Assembly: GCA_023301765.1 (NCBI GenBank)
Contig: JALZUC010000001.1
Coordinates: 53,811-117,810 of the forward strand
Direction: 5' to 3'
Source of the DNA: Akkermansiaceae bacterium
GTDB taxonomy: Bacteria > Verrucomicrobiota > Verrucomicrobiia > Verrucomicrobiales > Akkermansiaceae
DNA: 64,000 nt
In this document: one piece after another, positions 46,801 through 54,730 of the stretch
Numbering within the stretch: position 1 is the first letter of the stretch
Layout of the letters: each line of letters starts with the position of its first letter
Program-made: the position numbers and the translations under genes
The notes under the pieces: generated by a model
The model's database searches: none
Seen by the model: only the letters and a program-made list of their open reading frames with translations
Told to the model about the DNA's origin: nothing

Positions 46801-47124
46801 AGATCTCCATCCGCCATAAAGTTGAGGTTGAGGTTCTGACGAAGTTCCTGATGTTGAAGAGTCATATGAGGATGCAGAGACCCTCTGATCCGGACCCATC
46901 CCACTTTGAAGCTCGCCTAAGGCCACCATCAGGGCAAGACGCGCGTTAGCTCGGGCAGTTTCAGTCTCCTGCGCGACACTAGTTGAACGCAGCTCAATAG
47001 AACTTGTTGTGAGCATAGCCAATGCTATCAGAACAAGTAAAACCATGATAGAAATAGTGGCTATCAGAGCAAAACCATTTTTAAGCTTAGATTGCTTGCT
47101 TAGAGTTGGGGGGGGCACAGTCAT
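43804..47124 (-). CDS. Verru_Chthon cassette protein A-like, pilin-type N-terminus
   Basis: This is a 1106-residue envelope protein. After a short basic leader (KLKNG, residues 12-16) comes a type IV pilin/PilX-like hydrophobic helix, FALIATISIMVLLVLIALAM, then SIELRSTSV and ARANARLALMVALGELQSGMGPDQRVSA. That last block is, as I recall, typical of the Verru_Chthon cassette protein A family (TIGR02600). The remaining 1000 residues are acidic, rich in N, D, S and T, and include RGYRSISRDQIRRLAEGIV and FLSMAEFINRR near the C-terminus. Assembly by a type II secretion or type IV pilus system is inferred. Other cassette proteins (B, C, D) are not adjacent; only the small exported protein follows. 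Confidence 0.75.
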   Translation of the reverse strand: MTVPPPTLSKQSKLKNGFALIATISIMVLLVLIALAMLTTSSIELRSTSVAQETETARANARLALMVALGELQSGMGPDQRVSASSYDSSTSGTSSEPQPQLYGGWRSWEGDEPGNYDTEKSNRFLGWMVSHPDPSELMNESLADNIPDDDSVVTLFSSNEKLGRAWLVDVNGSQGQGKMAWIVDGENVKARTNLASQFPADGPAAGIVDKHYGTSASELNGFKAISDEWSEFAVGEEQALKAVTLSSLELANPDLDEAALSGAADYTTQHSAGLLVNVNKGGFKQDLSLLFESEELPPELLMQENEDLELEDVTVAPQAVTWRYLKDFYEQYKQHTYPGGNTFRTTPHTPGRHQGEQFTHQVRRSPVIARIQWLFSYSSVKESDTVYKAALVLCPVVTLWNPYNTEITSDSWAIEVNRLPFVVQPQIDGIGLNWTTMEEMGRIGGSGRRGDTPGGALIIDSNLTFKPGETRVFSPLDNTPINNDGTLVLSPGFRNTSGWRSILIDKGNEVTAGPNSMLSFGFRPWAIGDGDVGSMEVAALQIDALMGGLPWNPGWVWAMRLHLDRAKLNDFVDSVLHDVTPNLSLASVETQPAIFASANYQLKTIRDGRFPSKGVTQTNITQAHTQVLASQPSAFHPVNSIYDLRTYGHTDWTDSLLPNVDSRNRGFVGSGFTADGGVPSAVYIESPVKPMQSLIEFQHADIRGNNGSPPYGSNYVGNSIASPLFGYDADRDDLHIDYSYHINNTLFDDYFFSSIAPRDTTWTNTPSESAAEVYGQHIDGSRRLPNSRYTAIGDTSEDDIQGDEAYKSIASKLLVEGMFNVNSTSVEAWIAMLTTLNKSNYLFYDALSDDHVIRETSGDDDTYIISRFSIAAGGSADNDAPNTDQIPEELYLRGYRSISRDQIRRLAEGIVEQVKLRGPFLSMAEFINRRKEASPEFSKRGAIAEALAEDPEDSNKHDINQVIRDFSTRITEEDVVEYNYPNPSAAEGYSGYGVPGWVTQADVLRPIAPYITVRDDTFRIVAYGSATDSSGRVLAEARCEVFVQRYPEYLNSSNLVDNDPDNGNAPEEAPFLADGGVNPAFDQEINGKFGRKFRITSFRWLSPNE

Positions 47125-47860
47125 AATATTGTTATTTTTTAAGTGAATTAATAGACATCTTAGAACATTTTGAGTATGTAAGTCTTTAACTATATAGTTT
47201 TTTACCTTCAGTGCTTGATTGCAATGTTGGTAATAACAAACAGGAGGGCTAACTCACAGAGTTACAAGACTTTCATCACTTATAAGAAGTAGCTAAATAT
47301 TTTACTATGTCAACACACAATCTACGTAATTCTTAAAATGGGCATTTTAGGCCTTTCAAGCTAGGAAAAGGAGCCGTTCTCGGTATGCGATGCTCATCAG
47401 TGCTCAGAAGCGGTTGTAACGTTTCTGAATTCAGCGCTGAGAATATCTAATGCTGTGCGCATCACGGCACTTAGATTTCTAGCGGCATAGCCGATAATTT
47501 TTTTTTTAGTATCTTCTCTCTATGACGGCAGCAATCAATTACACATTTTAATGCATTACTTGATACTGTCTTCACTATACTTATATTTAAGAATCAAGAA
47601 ACCGCTAGAAGACAAGCCCATCACCTGCAACGCTTAATCGTTTTACCTCTACATTTTATTACGAAGGGCTCGGGAGTTTACAGGCATTACGAGAAGAGGC
47701 TTGGCAGAGGTCTACCTTGTTTTCATTTGAGCCTTTATTACCCAACATACGAATCTGAAGTATTGGTCCCTAATCTTTACAAACACTCAAGAACAGCCCA
47801 GTAGCCCAACTAGAACCAAATAATCAAACCACACTTTCTGTAATCACTTTTGTGATACCT
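47125..47860. other. Long non-coding gap, possible decayed sequence
   Basis: This is the longest gap in the window. It is AT-rich and holds the promoter region of the pilin-like gene at its left end. I see no intact gene or RNA fold. A short minus-strand frame near 47400-47520 (IIGYAARNLSAVMRTALDIL) next to a run of ten A, and a plus-strand frame near 47658-47730, read like protein but have stops on both sides. They may be remnants of old genes; this is weak. Confidence 0.35.
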
Positions 47861-47895
47861 AAAAAAACGGCGAGTCACATATTGTGACTCGCCGT
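47861..47895 (-). terminator. Intrinsic terminator after pnp
   Basis: A perfect 13-bp stem (ACGGCGAGTCACA with TGTGACTCGCCGT) closes on a 3-base loop. On the minus strand seven T follow. It lies about 60 bases beyond the pnp stop. The other strand also carries a T run after four bases, so it may stop both directions. Confidence 0.88.
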
Positions 47896-47954
47896 GATAA
47901 TTTTTTTTGTTTGGATGTTAGCGGTAAGACCTTACCGCAGGAGTATTAAACACC

Positions 47955-50126
47955 TCATCCTTTTTCCTCATCACATGAGGCTTCTTCAGTAGTGGGTGCT
48001 GCGGCTTCTGCCTGCTTAGCGTCACGCGCTGCAGCGCGGATGGACATCTTCACACGGCCACGATCATCAACACCGATACACTTAGCTGTTACGGTGTCGC
48101 CTTTCTTAACTACGTCTTCAGTCTTCTCTACGCGGCCTTCAGCCAGCTCAGAAATGTGAATGAGGCCGTCCTTACCAGGGAGGATCTGCATGAATGCACC
48201 AAAGTTAGTGGTGGAAACAATAGCACCTGTATAGATGGTTCCTACTTCAACTTCTGCAAACATCTGCTTAATCATCTCCATAGCACGATCGAGTGACTCT
48301 TTCTTAGAGGCGTAGACGTGCACTGTGCCATCGTCTTCGATATTTAGGTCAGCACCAGACTCTGCCTGGATACCTTTGATATTCTTACCTCCTGGCCCGA
48401 TGAGTTCACCGATACGCTCTGGGTCAATCTTAGTGGACTCAATACGTGGTGCGTGCTCAGAGAGCGCGCCTGGAGCTGCTATGGTTTCTTCCATTTTCTT
48501 AAGAACAATGGCGCGAGCATCAGTAGCTTTTACAAGAGCTTCCTCAAGGATGGAGAGTGGGATACCCGGCAGCTTAAGGTCAAGCTGGTAACCGGTAACA
48601 CCCTCGCTAGTTCCACAGACCTTGAAGTCCATGTCACCGTAAAAGTCCTCAGAACCGATGATGTCTAGAAGTGTCTTATACTCCTTAATGTTATCGTTTT
48701 CATCCATCTCAGTGACGAGACCAACTGCGATAGCACCTACAGGGCGGATAAGTGGCACACCTGCATCGAGCAGAGCCATTGTTCCAGAACAAACAGTAGC
48801 CATGGAGGATGAGCCGTTTGACTCAAGAACCTCAGATGTCACACGCATCGCATATGGAAAATCTTCTACAGATGGGATAACTGGCTCGATAGAGCGCTCA
48901 GCGAGTGCTCCGTGACCGATCTCACGGCGGTTCATACCACCAAAGCGACCTGCCTCACCAACGGAGAATGGAGGGAAGCTGTAGTGGAGGAAGAAGCGCT
49001 TGCTGTCTTCACCACCGGCGTAGTTATCAAAATACATACACTCATCAGCAGGTGCGAGAGTGGCTGTGGCGAGTGCTTGTGTCTCACCACGAGCGAAGAT
49101 AGATGATCCGTGCACACGTGGAAGTGTGCCTGCCTCAGAGTAGAGTGGACGGAGGGTATCGATGTCACGGCCGTCAGCGCGAACACCTTTTTCCATGATG
49201 GCGATACGGAATGCCTTTTTCTGAATGTACTCAAAGCACTGCTCGATCTCGAACTCGGAAACAGTAGGAACGCGCTCTTTAAGAGTGGCTTCTACTTCGT
49301 CACGAAGAGCGCCTACTTTCTTACCACGCTCTACTTTGTTAGGTGCGTAGATCGCATCTTCGATACGGTCACCAGCAACTTCGTAAGCAATTTCAAGGAG
49401 GTCTTCCTTAGCAACTGTTACTGTGTATTCGCGCTTAGGCTTGCCTACTTTAGCAGCAAGCTCCTCGATGGCGGCAACGATGATGTTTACATTCTCCTGT
49501 GCGAAGTGGAGAGCTTTTACAAAATCAGCTTCTGGAAGCTCATTAGCTGCACCTTCGATCATGATGACCTCAGTCTTATTACCAACGTAAACGAGATCTA
49601 GATCACTTTCTTCACGTTGCTCAAATGTTGGGTTCACTATAAACTGACCATCAACACGGCCAACACGCACAGCACCGATAGGGCCAGCGAATGGGATGTC
49701 TGAGATAGCAAGCGCAGCAGAAGCACCGTTCATGCTGAGGATGTCAGCATCATTCTCACCGTCAGCAGCAAGCATGAGGGCGATGATTTGAGTATCATAA
49801 AGATAGCCTTTAGGGAAAAGCGGACGCAGTGGACGGTCTGTCATGCGGCAGGTAAGAACTTCCTTTTCAGTAGGACGGCCTTCACGCTTGAAGTAGCCAC
49901 CGGGGAAAGTACCCGCTGCTGCTGCGCGCTCTTTGTATTCTACGGAAAGCGGGAACCATGTCTGCCCTTCACGGATTTTTGATTGGGATACTGCTGTTAC
50001 GAGAACAACTGTTTCACCGGATCTGATTTCTACAGCTCCATCGGCCAATTTAGCCAGTTTACCTGTCTCAATAGAGATAGGGTTCGATCCCACGGGGATC
50101 GTAATGTTTTCAATATTCATGTTCAT
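47955..50126 (-). CDS. pnp: Polynucleotide phosphorylase
   Basis: PNPase is the trimeric 3'-5' exoribonuclease that phosphorolyses RNA to nucleoside diphosphates, a core part of RNA decay. The 723-residue protein has two RNase PH-like domains (SGETVVLVTAVSQ, then RADGRDIDTLRPL with SSIFARGETQALATATLAP), a KH domain (GPGGKNIKGIQAESGADLNI) and an S1 domain (GAIVSTTNFGAFMQILPGKDGLIHISEL). The start is ATG 50126 or 50120, after a purine-rich stretch. The long leader holds a strong hairpin (50158-50201). rpsO lies upstream on the same strand, the usual bacterial order. Confidence 0.97.
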   Translation of the reverse strand: MNMNIENITIPVGSNPISIETGKLAKLADGAVEIRSGETVVLVTAVSQSKIREGQTWFPLSVEYKERAAAAGTFPGGYFKREGRPTEKEVLTCRMTDRPLRPLFPKGYLYDTQIIALMLAADGENDADILSMNGASAALAISDIPFAGPIGAVRVGRVDGQFIVNPTFEQREESDLDLVYVGNKTEVIMIEGAANELPEADFVKALHFAQENVNIIVAAIEELAAKVGKPKREYTVTVAKEDLLEIAYEVAGDRIEDAIYAPNKVERGKKVGALRDEVEATLKERVPTVSEFEIEQCFEYIQKKAFRIAIMEKGVRADGRDIDTLRPLYSEAGTLPRVHGSSIFARGETQALATATLAPADECMYFDNYAGGEDSKRFFLHYSFPPFSVGEAGRFGGMNRREIGHGALAERSIEPVIPSVEDFPYAMRVTSEVLESNGSSSMATVCSGTMALLDAGVPLIRPVGAIAVGLVTEMDENDNIKEYKTLLDIIGSEDFYGDMDFKVCGTSEGVTGYQLDLKLPGIPLSILEEALVKATDARAIVLKKMEETIAAPGALSEHAPRIESTKIDPERIGELIGPGGKNIKGIQAESGADLNIEDDGTVHVYASKKESLDRAMEMIKQMFAEVEVGTIYTGAIVSTTNFGAFMQILPGKDGLIHISELAEGRVEKTEDVVKKGDTVTAKCIGVDDRGRVKMSIRAAARDAKQAEAAAPTTEEASCDEEKG

Positions 50127-50157
50127 ATTACTTCTTTTTCTTCTTTTTGGTTTGTTC

Positions 50158-50201
50158 GCCCTATTTCAGTGTTCTGTGCACTTTGCACAGAGTTTTAGGG
50201 C
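50158..50201 (-). promoter_or_regulatory. Two-part hairpin in the pnp leader
   Basis: An outer 6-bp stem (GCCCTA with TAGGGC) encloses an inner perfect 8-bp stem (TCTGTGCA with TGCACAGA) on a 3-base loop. It lies 32 bases before the pnp ATG, with no T run on the minus strand. In E. coli the pnp leader forms a stem cut by RNase III for autoregulation; this could be an analogous target, which is inference. Confidence 0.55.
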
Positions 50202-50360
50202 TGTCATCTCGTTTTTGTTTTTGGGACAGAGCCTCCAGTTCTATAAATGCAGAACTAGGAAAGATGGAGCACTGCTAGGAGTGCGGAAAGTTTTCAAAGG
50301 CTGTGTCCAGAACCCAATAGGCCGCGTGAGATAAATGGCGCAAGCTACAGGGGGATAAGC

Positions 50361-50392
50361 AAAACGGCCACGGGAATTTCCGTGACCGTTTG
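50361..50392 (-). terminator. Hairpin terminator after rpsO
   Basis: On the minus strand AAACGGTCACGG pairs with CCGTGGCCGTTT through one G-U pair and closes on a short AT-rich loop. It is followed by only a short T run. It begins 12 bases after the rpsO stop and probably ends or attenuates rpsO transcription before pnp. Confidence 0.7.
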
Positions 50393-50403
50393 CGAAAAGT
50401 GAA

Positions 50404-50673
50404 TTAGCGACGAAGGCCTAGACCTTTAAGCAGCTTAGCGTAGCGCTCTTCTGACTGCCCCTTAAGGTAATCGAGCAGCTTACGGCGCTGGGCTACCATG
50501 GTGAGGAGGCCACGGCGGCTGGCAAAGTCTTTTTTGTGATCACCCATGTGCTCGGTAAGAAGCTTAATGCGCTTTGTAAGAATGGCAATCTGGTAGTCTG
50601 CGCTGCCGGTGTCTGATTCGTGCTGTTTAAAATCTGCAGGATCGAAATCAACGCTGTTATCTTTTTTACTCAT
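50404..50673 (-). CDS. rpsO: 30S ribosomal protein S15
   Basis: S15 is the 89-residue primary 16S rRNA-binding protein of the small-subunit platform. Signatures are the opening [25 protein letters not shown], then [29 protein letters not shown] and the C-terminal [12 protein letters not shown]. Length is normal. The operon order rpsO-pnp is widely conserved. A promoter with TTGCAA (50762-50757) and TTTATT (50740-50735) at 16 bases may serve it. Confidence 0.97.
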   Translation of the reverse strand: MSKKDNSVDFDPADFKQHESDTGSADYQIAILTKRIKLLTEHMGDHKKDFASRRGLLTMVAQRRKLLDYLKGQSEERYAKLLKGLGLRR

Positions 50674-50734
50674 AGTATTATTTTATTGTTCATGACTAGC
50701 TCCTTGCCAATCACCCCTTGTTCGGGAGGGGCGC

Positions 50735-50762
50735 AATAAATCAGATAATTAAGAATTTGCAA
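50735..50762 (-). promoter_or_regulatory. Possible rpsO promoter
   Basis: On the minus strand TTGCAA is followed after 16 bases by TTTATT, about 60 bases before the rpsO ATG. The -10 match is poor; the placement is the main support. Confidence 0.35.
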
Positions 50763-50912
50763 GGGTTAACTGAGAATGCACGTTGGCCAAATCCTAATAA
50801 TGGGCTTTAGAAAAACTTTCTCTTTTTTTAAGAGATTCCCTTCCCTATGAAAAAGGAGTCCCTTTTTTACGTATTTCTTACCTCTCCTCAAAGCTTACTT
50901 ATATAATAAATC

Positions 50913-52586
50913 ATGACATTCTCTATCACCCAACTATTATTATTTACCTTAGTCTCTTTCGCCTACGCCGAGCAAATACAGGGCCGCCCCCCTGTCACCG
51001 CTCCATTTACAAAGGGTGAGGATAGCCTCTGTGTCAATGATTGGTGGAATAGGCCTACTCCTGCAGAGCCAGCAAAGCTAATCTGTGACTTGAAGATACC
51101 GCGTGATCAAACTGTTGCTTTTGGTCTCTATACTACACATGCTAAAATCCTAAAACTCACTGCTCAGCTCTACCCTCTTTACCCGAAGGAAACTCGCGAG
51201 GTCCGTCTAGAAATCAAACAGAATGGCGAGTGGAAAGAGATAGCTAAGCAGAAAGTGCACGATCTAGGCTGGAGCACTTCCTTTAAAATAACTGAGTGGG
51301 ATGACACGCAGGATACCCCATACCGTTTACTTCATGGAGAAAATGCCTCATTTGAAGGGCTGATCCGCAAGGACCCCAAGGGGAAAAAAGAGATCGTGGT
51401 AGCAGCGCTATCTTGTAACTCAAACAGAGACCGCGGTCTCCGCCCTGAATATACGCGTAATATCAACATCCAGAACCCCGACCTCATCTTCTTCGCCGGA
51501 GATCAATCATATGATCATAAGGAGCACACCGCTGCCTGGCTAAAATTCGGTTTGGCTTTTAAAGAACTGTTTCGTAAGCGCCCATGTATTACGATTCCTG
51601 ACGATCATGATATTGGACAGCCTAACCTCTGGGGAGAAAACGGCAAAGTTGCTAAGAACTCAAAGGGGGACAGCGGCGGCTACTACCTCCATCCAGAATA
51701 CGTGCGGATGGTGGAGCGACAGCAGACTGGTCACCTGCCAGATGCTTACGACCCTACCCCTGTGGAGCAAGGAATTGGTGTTTACTACACTAATCTCCTT
51801 CTTGGGGGCGTCGATTTTGCAATTCTTGAGGACAGAAAATTTAAAACTGGGCCGCGTGGTAGACACCCTATGAAGGGACCTCGCCCAGACCACATTAGAG
51901 ACCCTAAGTATGACCCAAAGATGGTGGATGTCCCAGGGCTTAAGCTACTAGGTGAGAGGCAGCTGAAGTTTCTCGAAGATTGGTCTAATGATACCGAGGG
52001 CGTGAGTATGAAGGCCGTATTATCCCAGACGGGGTTCTGTGGTGGGGTGCATCTCCACGGAAATCCCAAAAACCGACTCCATGCCGATATGGACTCTAAC
52101 GGATGGCCTCAAACAGGACGCAACAAAGCGCTCACTCTTATCAAAAAGGCTAATGCTGTCCATATAGCAGGTGATCAGCATCTAGCTACTGTCGTCCAAC
52201 ACGGTATTGATAAACACACTGATGGGCCATGGGCGTTTGTGGTGCCAGCTATTGTTAATAGCGTCTATGGTCGCTGGTGGTCCCCCGAGGGAGGCCACGC
52301 AGGAGCGAATCCCCCCGTGGGAAATCCGCTTCCATGGGTAGGTGATTATAAAGATGGCTTTGGTAATAAAATCACTATGCATGCCTACGCAAACCCAACC
52401 CACAGAGGTAAATCACGAGGAAACTCTAAAGATTTAACACGTATGGGTGATGGCTGGGGGCTTATTCGTTTTAAGAAAGACAGTAAGGAAGTCACCCTCG
52501 AGTGCTGGCCGCGTTTCTCTGATCTATCAAAGCCTGGTGCCCAGCAGTTCTCTGGATGGCCAATTAATATTCAAACTGACAAATAA
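50913..52586 (+). CDS. Exported PhoD-like metallophosphatase
   Basis: This 557-residue protein has a signal peptide (ITQLLLFTLVSFAYA) and a PhoD-like metallophosphatase domain. Metal-site motifs are FFAGDQSYDH, then IPDDHDIGQPNLWG, and later HIAGDQHLATV. About 160 residues of beta-rich sequence precede the catalytic domain. PhoD enzymes hydrolyse phosphodiesters and monoesters outside the cell with Ca2+ and Fe3+. This subtype, with DDHDIGQ and a long insert, is frequent in Planctomycetes and Verrucomicrobia, and its true substrate is unknown. No Pho box is evident in the 239-base upstream gap. Confidence 0.85.
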   Translation: MTFSITQLLLFTLVSFAYAEQIQGRPPVTAPFTKGEDSLCVNDWWNRPTPAEPAKLICDLKIPRDQTVAFGLYTTHAKILKLTAQLYPLYPKETREVRLEIKQNGEWKEIAKQKVHDLGWSTSFKITEWDDTQDTPYRLLHGENASFEGLIRKDPKGKKEIVVAALSCNSNRDRGLRPEYTRNINIQNPDLIFFAGDQSYDHKEHTAAWLKFGLAFKELFRKRPCITIPDDHDIGQPNLWGENGKVAKNSKGDSGGYYLHPEYVRMVERQQTGHLPDAYDPTPVEQGIGVYYTNLLLGGVDFAILEDRKFKTGPRGRHPMKGPRPDHIRDPKYDPKMVDVPGLKLLGERQLKFLEDWSNDTEGVSMKAVLSQTGFCGGVHLHGNPKNRLHADMDSNGWPQTGRNKALTLIKKANAVHIAGDQHLATVVQHGIDKHTDGPWAFVVPAIVNSVYGRWWSPEGGHAGANPPVGNPLPWVGDYKDGFGNKITMHAYANPTHRGKSRGNSKDLTRMGDGWGLIRFKKDSKEVTLECWPRFSDLSKPGAQQFSGWPINIQTDK

Positions 52587-52674
52587 CAACCCTCGCTCAT
52601 TGAGCGAAAAAGATCATCCCTCTGACACGCTCCAGCTTTGACAAAAAGGAGCGAATGAGAATAATCGCGGCGCG

Positions 52675-53769
52675 ATGTCAGACGCCAATACAAATTTACC
52701 CAAGCTGTATATCCCCGGACCGGTGGATATTTCCCCAGAGACTTATCAAGCCATGTGTCAGCCGATGATCGGCCACCGTGGCGGTGACTTTGAGGCTCTT
52801 TACGCTAGTATCCAGCCTGGCCTTAAACCTATCCTCGGTACTGAAAGACCGGTCTTTTTATCCACATCATCCGCATGGGGTGTCATGGAGGGAGCTATCC
52901 GTAACTTGGTTCAAAAAAAGGTGCTTAACCTCTGCTGCGGCGCGTTTTCTGATAAGTGGTATGGCGTTTCCCAAACCTGCGGTAAAGACGCTGAGAAAAT
53001 CCAAGTAGAATGGGGGGAAGCTATCTCTCCTGAGGCAGTACGAGCAAAGCTCTCTGAGGGTGGCTTTGATACCGTGACATTAGTACATAATGAAACATCC
53101 ACTGGCGTGATGAATGACCTCTCAGGCATCGCCTCTGTGGTCAATGAGTTCCCCGATGTGCTACTGGTGGTAGATACTGTATCATCTCTCTCCGCTGTCC
53201 CTATTGACATGGATAAGCTAGGTATCGATGTCGTTCTCGCGGGGGTGCAGAAGGCATTTGCCCTGCCTCCTGGTCTGGCTGTCTTTGCCATCTCTGAGGC
53301 AGCTCTTGAGCGTGCATCTACTACAGAAGGCCGCGGCTACTACTTTGACTTTCTAGAGTTTGAGAAAAACGCAGTTAAGAATAACACGCCATCCACTCCT
53401 GCTATCTCATTACTCTATGCACTAAAGCATCAGGTGGATACATTCCACGCAGAGGGACTAGAGAACCGCTTTACGCGTCATGCAAAACTTAATGATATGA
53501 TTCACGCCTGGCTGGAGAAGCACGGCTTTGAGCACTTTGCACCAGAAGGACATCGCTCCAAAACCCTCACCACCATTGCCAATAATAAAGAGATGGATGT
53601 ATCAGGCTTTATCAAGGCTCTACGTGCAAAACACAATATCCTTATCAACGGTGGCTACGGTAAGATCAAGGGGTCAACTTTCCGCATATCTAACATGGGC
53701 AACGAAACCGAGCAGACCATGACTACACTTATCAGTGCCTTGGATGATGTCATTACCGACTTCATCTAA
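52675..53769 (+). CDS. Class V aminotransferase (alanine-glyoxylate / serine-pyruvate type)
   Basis: This 364-residue PLP enzyme of fold type I, class V, has the opening KLYIPGPVDISPETYQAM, HRGGDFEALY, the mid-region LLVVDTVSSLSAVP containing the cofactor aspartate, and the lysine that binds PLP in VLAGVQKAFALPPG. The overall look is that of alanine-glyoxylate or serine-pyruvate aminotransferase. In some lineages such proteins serve as phosphoserine aminotransferase, so a role in serine or glycine metabolism is likely but unresolved. It converges on the LysR gene, the stops being only 5 bases apart. Confidence 0.85.
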   Translation: MSDANTNLPKLYIPGPVDISPETYQAMCQPMIGHRGGDFEALYASIQPGLKPILGTERPVFLSTSSAWGVMEGAIRNLVQKKVLNLCCGAFSDKWYGVSQTCGKDAEKIQVEWGEAISPEAVRAKLSEGGFDTVTLVHNETSTGVMNDLSGIASVVNEFPDVLLVVDTVSSLSAVPIDMDKLGIDVVLAGVQKAFALPPGLAVFAISEAALERASTTEGRGYYFDFLEFEKNAVKNNTPSTPAISLLYALKHQVDTFHAEGLENRFTRHAKLNDMIHAWLEKHGFEHFAPEGHRSKTLTTIANNKEMDVSGFIKALRAKHNILINGGYGKIKGSTFRISNMGNETEQTMTTLISALDDVITDFI

Positions 53770-53774
53770 AGGAG

Positions 53775-54668
53775 CTATCCATCACCTCTTAGATTTCCTG
53801 CCAGCTCTTCTGCAGCTGCCAGGAAATTTTTTGCAATAGGCTTAAGCCCACCTTGATAGATGACACCAATAACTAGAGGTGGAAATCCATCAAGATCGAT
53901 CACCTTCATACCCTTAGGAAGGTCAGCACCAGGAATACGCACGGTGATACCTACACCGAAGTTACAGCGTACAAAGTGCTGTATGGCTTCTAGTGAGTCT
54001 ACTTCCACTGCCACTGGCCAGTGCAAACCACGCTGATCTAGCCCTTTTTGAAATAGCTGACTGATCTCTTCATGTGGAGGCATCCCCACTAAGGGAAGCC
54101 TAGGAGTAAGCACACCACCATCATCTTCTAATAAATCATCTAGACTCTTTGCCTTATGTTTACTCGGCAGCATTAAGGCGAGCGGTAAACTTAAGAGCTC
54201 TACTGTCTGTATACCATCGCTCATCCGCTGATGGATCACGCTGATCGCTAAATCTGCCTGCTGCTTGACTAATACATCTTGCACATCAGATGGCTCCACA
54301 TCACGCAGAGTCAGCCGCAGCTCCGGCATGGCATCACGCATACCAGCAAGTAGCTCTGGCAGATGATGTCTCAATACAGAGGCAGAGGCGGCTATGCGTA
54401 GGTGCTTACTCTCCTCACCTTTTAGACGCTCTTCTACATCTCTTAAGCGGGAGAAAAAGGGATATACATGGTCATATAGCTCATCCCCTGCTGTGGTGAG
54501 GCTAAAGGGGCGGCGATTAAATAACTTAACTCCCAGACTCCCCTCAAGCTGCAATAGCTGACCACTCACTGCAGGCTGCTGAATACCGTACGGCATCTTT
54601 CTTACCGCGGCAGTGATACCCTCATACTTGGCCACATAGTAGAATAACTCTAGATGATGAACGTTCAT
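53775..54668 (-). CDS. LysR-family transcription regulator
   Basis: This 297-residue protein has an N-terminal winged helix-turn-helix (LELFYYVAKYEGITAAV, then QQPAVSGQLLQLEGSLGVKLFNRRPFSLT) and a C-terminal periplasmic-binding-like effector domain. The recognition helix and wing are complete. LysR proteins bind about 15-base T-N11-A sites and respond to small molecules; the effector here is unknown. The gene lies 62 bases after xerD on the same strand, and the aminotransferase converges on it, so no divergent target is obvious. Confidence 0.92.
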   Translation of the reverse strand: MNVHHLELFYYVAKYEGITAAVRKMPYGIQQPAVSGQLLQLEGSLGVKLFNRRPFSLTTAGDELYDHVYPFFSRLRDVEERLKGEESKHLRIAASASVLRHHLPELLAGMRDAMPELRLTLRDVEPSDVQDVLVKQQADLAISVIHQRMSDGIQTVELLSLPLALMLPSKHKAKSLDDLLEDDGGVLTPRLPLVGMPPHEEISQLFQKGLDQRGLHWPVAVEVDSLEAIQHFVRCNFGVGITVRIPGADLPKGMKVIDLDGFPPLVIGVIYQGGLKPIAKNFLAAAEELAGNLRGDG

Positions 54669-54730
54669 TACAGTGACTCTATGCTATAGATCAAGAATCC
54701 CAAAGCTCAAAGCAAGACGACGTCTAGCAT

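Noticed and set aside
48325..49601. Several plus-strand frames of 65-163 codons
   Set aside because: They lie antisense to pnp, have no start signals or family resemblance, and the pnp frame is certain.
50083..50110. tRNA T-arm-like sequence (GGGTTCGATCCC)
   Set aside because: It lies inside the 5' coding part of pnp and no acceptor or anticodon stems can be drawn.
52592..52611. TCGCTC/GAGCGA hairpin after the PhoD-like gene
   Set aside because: The 6-bp stem is followed by A, not T, on the coding strand, so it is not an intrinsic terminator for that gene.
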